From Phaeosaccion multiseriatum (Eukaryota > Ochrophyta, other classes): 64,000 nucleotides of DNA. The position numbers were made by a program, and so were the translations under genes. Numbering within the stretch: position 1 is the first letter of the stretch; each line of letters opens with the position of its first letter. The stretch spans positions 2,976,001-3,040,000 of the forward strand of contig OZ218963.1 in NCBI GenBank assembly GCA_965112735.1, written 5' to 3'. This document shows positions 54,887 through 64,000 of the stretch, piece by piece. A model generated the notes under the pieces. The model saw only the letters and a program-made list of their open reading frames with translations, had not been told where the DNA came from and did not search any database.

Positions 54887-56897
54887 TCAAAAGAGGTTAT
54901 CAAAGAGGCCCTGGGCCGCCTCGGATTTCAGGACATGTTCGATCTCTGCCTGTGAAAATCTCGCCTCTGACGACTGCAGCACCTGCCATGGCCACAGAGA
55001 ATGACAAAAGAAGGGAATGATCGACCAAGGAGTGGGGGAGCCACAGAGAGAGAGAGAGAGAGAAGAGAGAGAAGAGAGAGAGAAAAGCGTCAGAGATACA
55101 GCGAGGCTGAGTGGCAAGACCGGGCGTCCTTGACCGACCCCTTTCATCCTTACCTTCGGGGGACCGAGCTTGGGTTTTCTAGCTACCGTCCAGTCCTTGG
55201 GGAAAGCCTTGTACTAACGGAGGGAGGGGGGAGAGGGAGGTTGTGAGGATAGACAGGGGGCAGTCTCAATCCACTGGAGAGGACGAAAGACGATCGAGAA
55301 GAGCTCAGGGCAAGAAATTCCCTGAGGGAACGTCGGGGTTTTACACCTGAGGGAAACTCATTCTTCCACCTTTCTGGGCCTCAAGACTTCACACACACTC
55401 ACAAGGAAGTCCTCAGTTTCCCCCGATCCCAAGGGCTGAAGGAAGAAGATGGGCTCAAACTCCTTGAAGAAATACTCGCGCTTTGCCTCTGTGGTATGGA
55501 TGGCATTGGGCCACGTTTCGGGGAGAAAGTGAAACGGCGGCATCATGGAAGGGAGGAGAGAGGAGCAGTGGTCGCGGCAGCAGAGACTCTTGGTATCAGG
55601 GGAGGTTGCGATTTGCGCACACGTGCTACCCAGAGCAACGCGACAGAGGGCCGATCGATCCTCTCTCCACCATCGTACTCCCGATGCCCCGCGCCTTACC
55701 ATCCGGTACGCGGTCCAAGCGAGCGTTCAAGAGTATGACTAGGCACCCCATACCGAGACTGTCGAGGTCGTTTTGGACCAGCTGACGCCAGGAAAGGGAG
55801 GAAAACAGAAAAAAGGGACAAAAGAACAACACAAAGAAAAGGGGCAGTACTTTGTGAGAAAAAAGGGGACACGACAGAAGGAGGGAAAGAAAGGTAAGTT
55901 GCGAGCAGAGTACACAAGATTTACGGGCGCACGCGACCCAAGAACTCGATTCAATCGTCAGACATGGAAATGCCACTCCACGTACCGTGAGCTCCTTCTC
56001 TCCCGGGCCCACTACAACTAAAACCTCCGTCCCCTTGGGCACTAGAGTGGACCCGCCCGGTCCACGCTTCTCCTCCGCGGGAGACTCCAGCTCCTGCATC
56101 TTCGCCGCGAATCCTCCCCCCCCTCCCCCGCCGCCTCCACCTCCCCGCCTGAGTACACGACGCACGCGGAGACAGACAACAGAGGAGAGGCAGAACAGCA
56201 GAGTCTAAGCCTTTTAGGGGCATTGTGCATGTTTCTCCTTCCTCCGTCACTCTTGTCCTCACCTTTTGGGGTTCTTGCTGCCCTTCTTTACACCAAGTGT
56301 GACGATGTTTCCTTTGTAGGAGCCTGGAGCCCAAACGGAAGTTGCGCGCTTGGACTCGTCCTCCGTGGCGAACGCTATGGTCTGAAGGAGGAGACGACGC
56401 AGCGGGCTCAGTGGAATGAATGAATCACTGCGACGTTTCCCCCCTTTCTTACCACAGCCTCTCCTATGGGTTGGAACATCTCGAGGAGAAGTCTTGCCAC
56501 CTCTCGGTTGGAGGACGCAATCTTCCCATCGGCCGATGTCTCTTGCTCATCAGGACCCTTGATTTGGGCCTTGTTTGACACCTCTACCCCGTAGGACGTC
56601 GCCATCGGCACTTGAATCTCCATCCGAGAGCACTGTGCTTTCAGCCCGGCCTACAGACACACAAGAGTGTAAAGCTAAGCAAGACGACGGGACGAAGCAG
56701 AAACGCACATCAACCCCTACACACACCTGCACAGCCAGGCGGAGCGAGGTGGTGGACTCCTTGATGCTTCGAGGGAGAGGGCTAGAGGGCTTGGCCATCG
56801 ACATTGGCAGGCGTGCCAGCAGCAGAGCATTCACAATGCATGGTGACAGGGCCACTGACACGAGCAGGGAGAGCCAAAGCCCCCAGAGTAGAGTCAT
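54887..56897 (-). CDS. DUF1995-like protein, probably plastid
   Basis: Exons in transcript order: 56897-56727, 56650-56453, 56381-56263, 56148-55986, 55781-55700, 55488-55403, 55207-55154, 54982-54887; 322 residues, all phases consistent. A signal-like start (MTLLWGLWLSLLVSVALSPC) precedes RMEIQVPMATSYG, GTEVLVVVGPGEKELT, SLGMGCLVILLNARLDRVPD, EYFFKEFEPIFFLQPLGSG and AFPKDWTVARKPKLG. This order (basic start, VVVGP, LLNARL, FEPIFFLQP, FPKDW) is how I recognise DUF1995, a family that includes plant LPA3 involved in photosystem II assembly. The assignment is by pattern memory, so moderate. A Gly run opens exon 4, and its acceptor was chosen by frame. An exon between 55403 and 55207 could be missing. 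It is divergent from the polycystin gene. Confidence 0.6.
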
Positions 56898-57023
56898 GGT
56901 GGTTTGCTGAAAACATATATTACACCCTGCGGTGCTTCATGCGTCTCTTGGCGTACACGCGGAGGACCAACTGGGTTGGCGTTTCCTTTTCTTTTTTTTT
57001 TTGTCCGTCACTGAAAGGCGAAG
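56898..57023. promoter_or_regulatory. Divergent promoter region, DUF1995 / polycystin
   Basis: 126 bp between the two start codons, with a T-rich stretch (TTTTCTTTTTTTTTT) near 56990-57002. No named motif was seen. Confidence 0.5.
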
Positions 57024-60000
57024 ATGACCACAGAGGAAGACGATGCAGAAGCCAGTACTTCTGAGTATGCTGGACGGGGTACTACGGAAGAGTATGCAAA
57101 GAGTATCGGAGTCACCTATGATAGGAAGAAGATTATTGCCATTCAACAGCTCTTCCTTTACATTCTGTTCCTGGGCTCCTTCTGTCTCATGGTTTTCCTG
57201 CCCGAAGACACTCACACTGCTTACGACATGACAAGATCACTTCAGGTGAGAGGGAGATGAAGAGGAAAGGGAAGGGTGGAACGTGGTGGTGTACGTGTAC
57301 GATGCTGAGCATCATTGGCATCCAAGATCCTGCCTCTGACTATTCGTCCTGCGATACCTCCCCATCCCCATCGTAAGGCTCGTTTCCTGAAGACTGAGGT
57401 AGATGTGGACACTTTCTTCCGGGACATCTTTACATGGGATCAGGTTTACGACTTTCTAGAAGGTGAGCGTTCCCTTCAGCGCCTCGCTGGGGCCAGAGCA
57501 AAGTCAGCAGAAGACGGAAGCGCCAGCTCGGTTGTGGTGGAGAATGAGCGTGGCTCTTTGTGTTTCTGAAAGTTACAAGTTTCTCGTACTCCTACTCCTC
57601 TTCAAAGACACAACGGAAGCACGAACAGAAACGCGCCCCTGCCTTGTTTGACATGCCAACACCTCACCTCGTCGCTGCAGATGTCTACCTCCCTGCCACG
57701 TATTCGCGAGAGTGGTACAACGGTGACGAATACGGGAAGAACCTAGCTGTCAACCACCAGCCATACTTCATCAATGACGTCAGCATGATGCTGGGAAGGG
57801 TGCGCTTGCGCCAGCTACGGACACGGGACGGGAGCTGCGGACTCTTTTCAGCCTTTCAGAACGTCGGCTACTGCTATGCCTCGTACTACGTTGACGACGA
57901 GGACACCGCAGATGCCAGCTACGTTTCTGGCGACGTGGAGGAGATAACAATGGAGTACCAGTCAGAACACACCTTGGGCGATGGTGGTCCCTGGTACTCC
58001 ACAACGACGAAGGTGCGTGCGGAGGGAGAGGCCATACTCGGCTGCTCTCTGTGAGTCATCCAGTAAGCCCTCCTCTGTGTCTGGCCTTGCTCAGGTGTCC
58101 TACAGCGGAGGGGGCTATGTACAGGACCTGTCCGTCAAGAATCTCAAGACGGCCCTCGAGGAGGTTGCTGCGCTGAGAGAAGGGGGCTGGATACACGTGT
58201 CTACCCGGGCTCTGTTTATGGACGTTTCCTTCTACAATCCCAACACCGACCAATTTGCCTTCTCGAGACTCGTGGTGGAGCACCTCGGATCAGGTACCTT
58301 CCTCGCCACGCCCGCTATTCAATCGGGTGCCCTGCTGCGCATCCTTCGCTCCCTGCTGAGGGACCACAGCAGCCTTCAGTATCTCTGTGCCTTCGTCTTG
58401 AAGGCGGCTCTGTACACGGCCATCATCGCCTACATGGTCCGTATCGCTGACGAGATTGTGGACAATTGGGAATCCTTCGTGAGGTACATCAAGATCGGCT
58501 GGAACCAAATGGACATACTCATGATTGTGTGCTTTCTCAGCAACATGGGTGTGAGCATATTCGCGATTCTAAAGGCATCGACGCTATCGTACAACGTCGA
58601 CGACGCTGTGAACGTGTCGGACTGGGTGAGTGCGTCCAACAGTTTCGAGGATGAATCCCTATAGCTTCTTCCCTTTCCCTTCCTCTCCTCTCCTCTTCTG
58701 TGTGCCGCCGGCAACACCCACCCGCCCTTACCTCACGGTTCCTTGCGATTTCTCCTCTTGGTGTGTACACATGCGTGCCCAAACAACAGGATTTTGACCA
58801 TTACTACGAGCTACGCGAAGTGATGAGCTGGTTCCATTTGGCCCGCCAGTTCATGGCCTTTGGTGTACTGCTGTGCTTCCTTCGCGCCTTCAAGTTCATC
58901 GGCCTCAATGCCAAGCTGCAGACCCTGACCCGAACAGTCGGCAAGGCAAGCAAAGACATGGCCTCCTTCGTCATTATCCTGGTACGAGGAAAGGGAAGAG
59001 GATATGCTTACCATACCCACTTTGCTGCTACTCCCACGCGCGGAGCGACACTTGCAATTTCAACTTTTGCGTTCTCCACCTTGCTTCGCACTAGCTATGC
59101 GGGCCTCGCTTCACACCGTTTCAACATACCGCTCCGTTCGGGTTGCCTTTCTCTATTTATAGGGCATCATCTTCTGCGGGTACGGAGTGGCGTTTCAGAT
59201 GGCCTTCGGTTACGCCATGGTAGAGTTCCAAGACTTTGCCGACAGCCTCATGACCATGCTCCTCATGATCCTTGGGGACTTTGATGTGGACCGCATGCGG
59301 ATGGTCAATCCCACCATTGGCTCCGCTCTCTTCGTCTCCTTTGTCGTGGTGAGTAAGGGAAGGGGAGTGAGTGGGGGGGTGAGTGACAGGAATGAGTGAA
59401 GGAGGGAGCTCCTTTTGCTTTTCGCGAGTTTCGGCCGCCGTTGAAAGCGAGAGCGAGAAGGCAAGAGAAGAAGAGAGGGAAGGCTGAGCTTGAGCGACTC
59501 TGAGCGCAGGCTAGCAGCATGAAGGAAAGGCAGCAATAGAGGTCCAGGCGCATGCACCACCCGTCATTAATACATCAGCCTCAGTCGAAGCGTGTGTCTT
59601 CATCTACACGCAGCAGACACCCGGCTATGTGTCTCAACGTCTGCCCCCTGTCGCCCCCCCCAGCTGCTCGTCATGTGCGTACTCAGTATGCTTTTGAAGA
59701 TTGTGGACGTGGCCTTCAGTGCGGTGATGGAGGAAGTACGCAGCATCAAGAATCCCACGTCGCTTTCCAAGTAAGGCAATGCTCTGCTTCTTTGCTCTGT
59801 CCTCGAGGGTCCTTTCCGTCGAGTCCAAATACGCAGGCCTCTTTGCATAACGTTCGAAAATGCACGCTCTCTCTCTCTCATCCTCCATCCAAGTTGCTTG
59901 TCGGCTCCTGACAACGCAAGCCGATCGATCGTCCTCAACGGCTCCCAGTTCCAACTTGCCGACTTGTCTCTCATTCCCCGCCTCTTCCTTGCGTGTGGCT

Positions 60001-60190
60001 GGCTGCAATAGGGACGTGAGTGTGGCCCTCAGGGCGAGCTGGGAGGACATGAGATGGATCGCAACCTCGAAGAAGGTCATGGTGCAGGCTGAGATTTACA
60101 GATGGAAGAGAGACTCCCTGCTATGGCGGCGTTGGACCCGCGGACGAGGGTACTTGCCCGAAGGCGGCAGCAGCAGAGATCTTTATAATG

Positions 60191-60232
<42 letters not shown>

Positions 60233-60573
60233 GCGCAGGGCAAATGGAGATGACGTTACCCTCTTCTTCCGCAGAGCAAGCAGAGACGGGGTCAGTGAGC
60301 ACTCCCACGGGACGGGGGCGCGGGGTGGCGCCAGCGGGGGCGAAGCGAGGCAGAAGCAAGGAAGAGCGCAAACAAGCTTCGGCAAAGCAGCGGAGGGAAA
60401 GGGGATTTGCAAGCACGCCTAAGGAGGATTGGGACAAGCTCATTGACGACGATGTGACGGGGAAAGAGGTGCACGAGCACTTTGACATGCTACTGCACCG
60501 GCAGGCCGTCATCAAGAAACTCGTGGGCAAGCTTGAAGTTGCAGCTGGCGCGGCACTACCCTCCTCACTCTGA
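57024..60573 (+). CDS. Polycystin-2-like TRP cation channel
   Basis: Predicted calcium-permeable channel, possibly ciliary or endomembrane. Exons: 57024-57245, 57378-57462, 57681-58012, 58095-58625, 58790-58981, 59163-59348, 59664-59770, 60012-60573; 738 residues. The first membrane segment is LFLYILFLGSFCLMVFL. The large extracellular polycystin domain follows: INDVSMMLGRVRLRQLRTRD, GGGYVQDLS, and GWIHVSTRALFMDVSFYNPN. Membrane segments 2-6 run from about residue 430, with NQMDILMIVCFLSNMGVSIF and LARQFMAFGVLLCFLRAFKF. The pore loop is FADSLMTMLLMILGDFDVDR, with the family's LGDFD filter region. The last segment is LLVMCVLSMLLKIVDVAFSAV. The cytosolic tail has a poly-Gln run from a CAG repeat at 60192-60231 and a predicted helix DDDVTGKEVHEHFDMLLHR. 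No EF-hand was seen. Confidence 0.93.
60192..60231 (+). repeat. (CAG)n repeat in coding sequence
   Basis: About 13 CAG triplets encode poly-Gln in the polycystin tail, just after GYLPEGGSSRDLYNG. Expect length variation between strains. Confidence 0.9.
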
Positions 60574-60711
60574 GATTGGATATGAAGCACATCTCCCTGG
60601 GATGCGTTCCTTGGCTCACTTTTCGTCCTCTATATATATACATACTTATATACATCTTTAAGCAGAGTGGACTGCATTCAAGCATCTGTGAGTCGGGTGG
60701 ATGTACAACTG

Positions 60712-61915
60712 TTAAATGAGTCTGCTCGCCATCTCCGTTGCCTGCTTGGCCTCAAAACTGCCGGCGAGAATGCGCCTTCGCTCCTCGTTGGCAAGCGCTT
60801 GATCTGTGGCGAATTGAAGCTTGTGTATAGTGACTTTCTCGTGCGGGCCGGCGAAGCTCTGCACGGGTGAAGCATTGAAGAAAGCAAGTAAACTTGTGGG
60901 AACCAAACCCATTGCGAGCATTCAAGTACGTGGTGAGGGTGGCACGTAGCTCCTCGACATGATTGTCGTTCAGAGGCTCTTTGCCTCTCTCCCCCCCCCA
61001 AGAACCTCCCAATACCTCCTTAAATTCAAGGATGGCTGCACTCCGAACTCACCTCCTTGGCGACGGGTATAATCTCATGTTCATGCATGAGCATGCCCAC
61101 GGGAAGGACGGGGAGACGAGGGTCCCCCTTCTGACGACGCTGCTCCCGCTGGACCTTTAGCTTGTTGACAATCTCCCGCCGGATGCCCTCCTGGTCCTGT
61201 ACGTCGAAGTCAGTACGTGGTACACATAAGAAGGTGAAAAGGAGTGACACCCCTCTTCTCCCCCCCTCCCCCCCCCCAATTCAACGCAGGTGCGCATTCG
61301 GAGAATCATATCGCTGGTCGCTCAGTACGTACCGTAGCGGCAATATGTAGGTCCATTGCGTTCACGCAGTCCTCCCTGTTCCCCCGCTCAGCCAGCTCCT
61401 TGGCTGTGTGCCCATCACCGCAAGTCAGATCTGGATCAGCTCCAAAGCTCAAGAGCAGTCTTATACATGCCTCGCCTGGCCACCCGGTTGGGAGCGAGCC
61501 ATGATGGGCGAATAAGATTTAGTTCACAGAAAGACGAAGAAAGAGCGGGCAAAGTGAATCACCCACCTTCAACACTTTCAGATGCGGCCAGGTGAAGCGC
61601 CGTGAAACCCTTGTTGCTCTGCATATCTATGCAGCTTCCACTCCTCCCGTTGGAGTCTCTGCCAATGTCGTTTGCACAAAGTAGCTCCACGCAGCGAAGA
61701 TTTCCGTTCCAGACACTGTAGTGGAGCGCCGTGAGACCATACTCCTGCATTGACGAGAGGGAAGACGCTTAGAAGACCGAATTATGCGTCCCACATCGAA
61801 AGGGCAAGAGTGTCCTTACATCGACAGAGCAAGGATTCGATCCTTGCACAAGCAATGCCCTCATGGTGTCATGTTCCCCCATCATGGCCTTTCTGCGCAG
61901 AGTATCCCCGCTCAT
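60712..61915 (-). CDS. Ankyrin-repeat protein
   Basis: Exons in transcript order: 61915-61820, 61744-61567, 61475-61333, 61196-61053, 60858-60712; 235 residues. Three ankyrin repeats are visible: MMGEHDTMRALLVQGSNPCS, then YGLTALHYSVWNGNLRCVEL followed by LLCAND, then KGFTALHLAASESVEGEACI followed by RLLLSFGADPDLTCGDGHTA. The C-terminal third is charged and helical (REIVNKLKVQREQRRQKG and DQALANEERRRILAGSFEAK) and lacks ankyrin motifs. The start MSGDTLRRKAMMGEHD gives a typical ankyrin cap. Such proteins mediate protein binding; the partner is unknown. The join of exons 4 and 5 rests on phase only. It is divergent from the Rab gene, with 214 bp between starts. Confidence 0.8.
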
Positions 61916-62129
61916 TGTGGACAGGAAAGAGTAGCAGGGAGGGAAGCAAGCTAAAGAGGAGGAGGAAGAAAAGAAGAAAAGAAGATGATTGTCTAAAGGA
62001 AAGAAGAAAGAAGGGGGCTGAAACGTTACATCTTCGCGAGTTGGTTCTCCACGAGGGAACTTATCCCTCGGTCCTTTTTTGCTTTTTTCTTCCCTGCCTT
62101 TCTTCTTCGGGCTGCTCTACGCATGGGGC
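61916..62129. promoter_or_regulatory. Divergent promoter region, ankyrin / Rab
   Basis: 214 bp between start codons, purine-rich at 61950-62020 (AGGAGGAGGAAGAAAAGAAG) and pyrimidine-rich just before the Rab ATG. No named motif was seen. Confidence 0.5.
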
Positions 62130-63621
62130 ATGGCGGAAGAAGACGTACTTGTGCTCAAGATCCTCCTCGTGGGCGATCCTGGCTGTGGAAAGACGTCATT
62201 AATACGACGCTATGTGGACAACTCCTTCACCGGGAGCGAGCAGCCCACAATCGGCATGGACTTTAGCTTGAAGGAAGTGGTTTTGGCCGGACAGCGCGTG
62301 AAAGTGCAGCTTTGGGACATTGGTGGGCAGGATCACTCGGCTGCCAACCTCAGCAGGGTGAGAGTTTAGAAATCAGAAGAAGAGTTTTTTAAGGTCGTTC
62401 ACCCTCATCCCCCCCCTCCCCCTCTCTCTCTCTCTTGAATTACACCACATGCGTCGTTCTCCATATTTCCAAGGTTTATTTTAGAGGCTCGGTGGGGGCG
62501 TTCATCGTGTATGATATCTCCCGGCCATCGACCTTTGACGGAGCGACGACGTGGAAGGAGGCACTGGACGAAAGAGTCACACTTCCCAACGGAAAGCCCC
62601 TGCCTGTTATCCTCATTGGGAACAAGAAAGACCTGGAGCCTAGTCTCGCGCAGGTTGACAACGAGTACATGGCGAGGTACTTGCTGTCTTCCCCGCCTCT
62701 CTGAAGGCAGAAGTGCTTGGTCTCTCACTCTCTCTTTCCCTCTTCACCTCATGGAGCTGCGACTGTTGATCTGGTCGCGACCTTCCGACCTTTCCCCCCC
62801 TGCCCCTCGCCTGCCGTCTTATTGTCCGTCCCTCCCAGATACACAAAAGAAAAGGGATTTATAGGGTGGAAAGACACAAACGCGAAGGTAGGTGTAGGGG
62901 GTGGATGGGGCATGGGCAGCACTACTCGGCCCCTGACGGGATTCTGAGGGGCGGTGCACAGAATCCGGAATCCGCCCTGCAGAGGCCACCAGAATTCCAA
63001 ATCCCGTTTCCCTGACTTATTATTACGCACTATGACGTCATTCATTGCCTTATTTCTAAGGCGCACCGCCCAGAATCCGGAACCCGCCCTGCAGAGGTAG
63101 AGGTTACCGCAATCCAGAATCCGCCCTGCAGAGGCCATCAGAATCCGGAATCCCCTTTCCCTCAGAATCCCGTCAGGGGCCGACGCTACAGTAGAGACTC
63201 CACCACCTATCAGAGAGACTTGCCACCCCCGAGGAGCCAATATACATACTGTTGTAACTCGACGCGCGAGAGCATGTTGCCTACCCTTCTCCCCTGCAAT
63301 CGATCACCGCCCCCCATCCCCCCCCCCAACGATCCAACAACATCGCATGTAATTCCGTTCACCGATCCTCGCGGTTTTCTTTTTCCACAGGACGAAGAGG
63401 ACCCCGACTTTGGTTTGGCCCTCATGTGGCTGCTGGAGCACGCCTTGGACCACGTCAATATCTTTGGGAAGCGCGTGGGGGGGTCGTCAGCTGCTCGGCT
63501 GGGGGGGGGCAACAAAGGCGGAGGAGGGAAGGCGGGCGAGGACGGCGAGGAAGACATGATCTGGCTCAACGGCAGTAGCGCTTCCGCCTCGCATTCTTTT
63601 ACGGAGGATTGCTGTTCGTAA
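62130..63621 (+). CDS. Rab32/38-like small GTPase
   Basis: Vesicle-traffic GTPase related to Rab32, which acts on lysosome- or mitochondrion-related organelles in other eukaryotes. Exons: 62130-62357, 62474-62676, 62839-62887, 63391-63621; 236 residues. Motifs are GDPGCGKTS (P-loop), EQPTIGMDF (switch I), WDIGGQD (switch II), NKKD and DTNAK. YFRGSVGAFIVYDISRPSTF and VTLPNGKPLPVILIGNKKDL are the Rab32 class blocks. Differences from the family are WDIGGQD in place of WDIAGQE, a divergent switch II (HSAANLSRV) and DTNAK in place of ETSAK. The catalytic Gln (about 67) is kept. The tail is Gly-rich and ends DCCS, a possible double-Cys prenylation site. MAEEDV was chosen as start; an in-frame ATG at 62079 would add a hydrophobic 17-residue leader. 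Intron 3 holds an inverted-repeat element. Confidence 0.9.
62926..63183. mobile_element. 258-bp miniature inverted-repeat element in a Rab intron
   Basis: Perfect 25-bp terminal repeats (62926-62950, 63159-63183) begin TCGGCCCCTGACGGGATTCT. The interior repeats GAATCCGGAATCCGCCCTGC plus AGAGG in at least three variants. It occupies half of Rab intron 3 and carries no coding sequence. Confidence 0.8.
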
Positions 63622-63782
63622 CTTGGAAGTGTCGGCGGGGGGAGGATTGTAGAGGTCCTCACCCTGTGGCCGGCTGACACGAGTCATGAGTCATTCTGAG
63701 TGTATTCTCTCTAAAAAATTGTAAATACATTTATCTACAACGCGCCCCGCCTCCGCGGAGCCCCTTTTGGCTGTTCCAACCT
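63622..63782. other. Convergent gap, Rab / ECD homologue
   Basis: 161 bp hold both 3' UTRs. An AATTGTAAAT-type AT-rich patch near 63716-63732 could serve polyadenylation. Confidence 0.5.
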
Positions 63783-64000
63783 TCAGCTGTCTTCTCGGCC
63801 GAGAGAAATGCCCATTTCTCTCAGCAGATTCGAAGCCGGTCCAGGCATCCCCCCCTGCGCGGAGAATGACTCCAAAAAGCTCTGAACCAGATTCACGTCA
63901 ACGTCCACAGGCGGCGCAGCATCCTCTTCCTCGTCCCCATCCTCCGCTTCCTGCCACATGGTGTCCAGTTCTTTCTCGCATCCATCTCCTTCCCTCTCCG
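63783..64000 (-). CDS. Ecdysoneless (ECD/SGT1-like) homologue, C-terminal fragment
   Basis: The last 71 codons and stop of a - strand gene that continues past the window. The reading frame is acidic (WQEAEDGDEEEDAAPPVDVD) and then contains VNLVQSFLESFSAQGG followed by MPGPASNLLREMGISLGRED and the stop. The pattern VNLVxSFLxSFxxQ-G-GPxSNLLxxMGI is the conserved C-terminal block of ecdysoneless/SGT1 proteins, which link to splicing and transcription complexes in animals and fungi. The identification rests on this block alone, recalled from the family. The gene converges on the Rab gene. Confidence 0.65.
   Translation of the reverse strand, partial: EREGDGCEKELDTMWQEAEDGDEEEDAAPPVDVDVNLVQSFLESFSAQGGMPGPASNLLREMGISLGREDS

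Noticed and set aside
56042-56230. Alternative Cys/Arg-rich frame at DUF1995 exon 4
   Set aside because: It starts from a different acceptor and lacks the VVVGP block; the frame used gives the family order.
61820-61860. GGATTCGATCC resembling a tRNA B-box
   Set aside because: It lies inside the first ankyrin exon and no matching A-box or acceptor stem is present.

Overview
The window is nuclear DNA of a eukaryote with split genes. All coding evidence is in exons joined by GT-AG introns, plus two GC-AG introns, and introns of 50 to 800 bp are crowded with microsatellites. Two genes (Obg GTPase, threonyl-tRNA synthetase) and possibly a third (DUF1995) begin with a signal-peptide-like leader, as expected for proteins sent to a secondary plastid. 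With a GDP-fucose synthase, a polycystin channel and a Rab32-type GTPase, this points to a photosynthetic stramenopile (ochrophyte alga). The lineage is inference; no rRNA or plastid marker is present.

Layout. 59-12026 (+): RNA polymerase III largest subunit, 28 exons, 5' end outside the window. 12503-17378 (-): organellar threonyl-tRNA synthetase. 17541-24911 (+): patatin-like phospholipase with a long N-terminal extension. 25092-25600: remnant of a foldback repeat. 25726-31039 (+): plastid Obg GTPase. 31382-32200 (+): small PH-domain protein. 32756-35542 (-): GDP-L-fucose synthase. 35605-41655: a 6-kb non-genic composite of two ~2.6-kb direct repeats, bounded by perfect inverted repeats and interrupted by a 389-bp foldback element flanked by TA. 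42574-44808 (-): Mpv17/PMP22 membrane protein. 44938-49175 (+): KLHDC4-type kelch protein. 49751-50686 (+): unrecognised protein. 51319-54462 (-): PGAP1-type GPI inositol deacylase. 54887-56897 (-): DUF1995-like protein. 57024-60573 (+): PKD2-type TRP channel. 60712-61915 (-): ankyrin-repeat protein. 62130-63621 (+): Rab32-like GTPase, with a 258-bp inverted-repeat element in its last intron. 63783-64000 (-): C-terminus of an ecdysoneless (ECD/SGT1) homologue.

The genes are unrelated housekeeping and membrane-traffic functions, not an operon or defence island. Two things give the region coherence. First, four gene pairs are divergent with only 126-214 bp between start codons, so shared promoters are likely. 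Second, several short inverted-repeat elements lie between genes or in introns. Most share a terminus close to CGRCCCCTGAC, although their interiors differ. These elements and the 6-kb composite are the least explained DNA here. Exon boundaries were read by eye from splice signals, reading-frame continuity and family alignment; every multi-exon model closes in frame.
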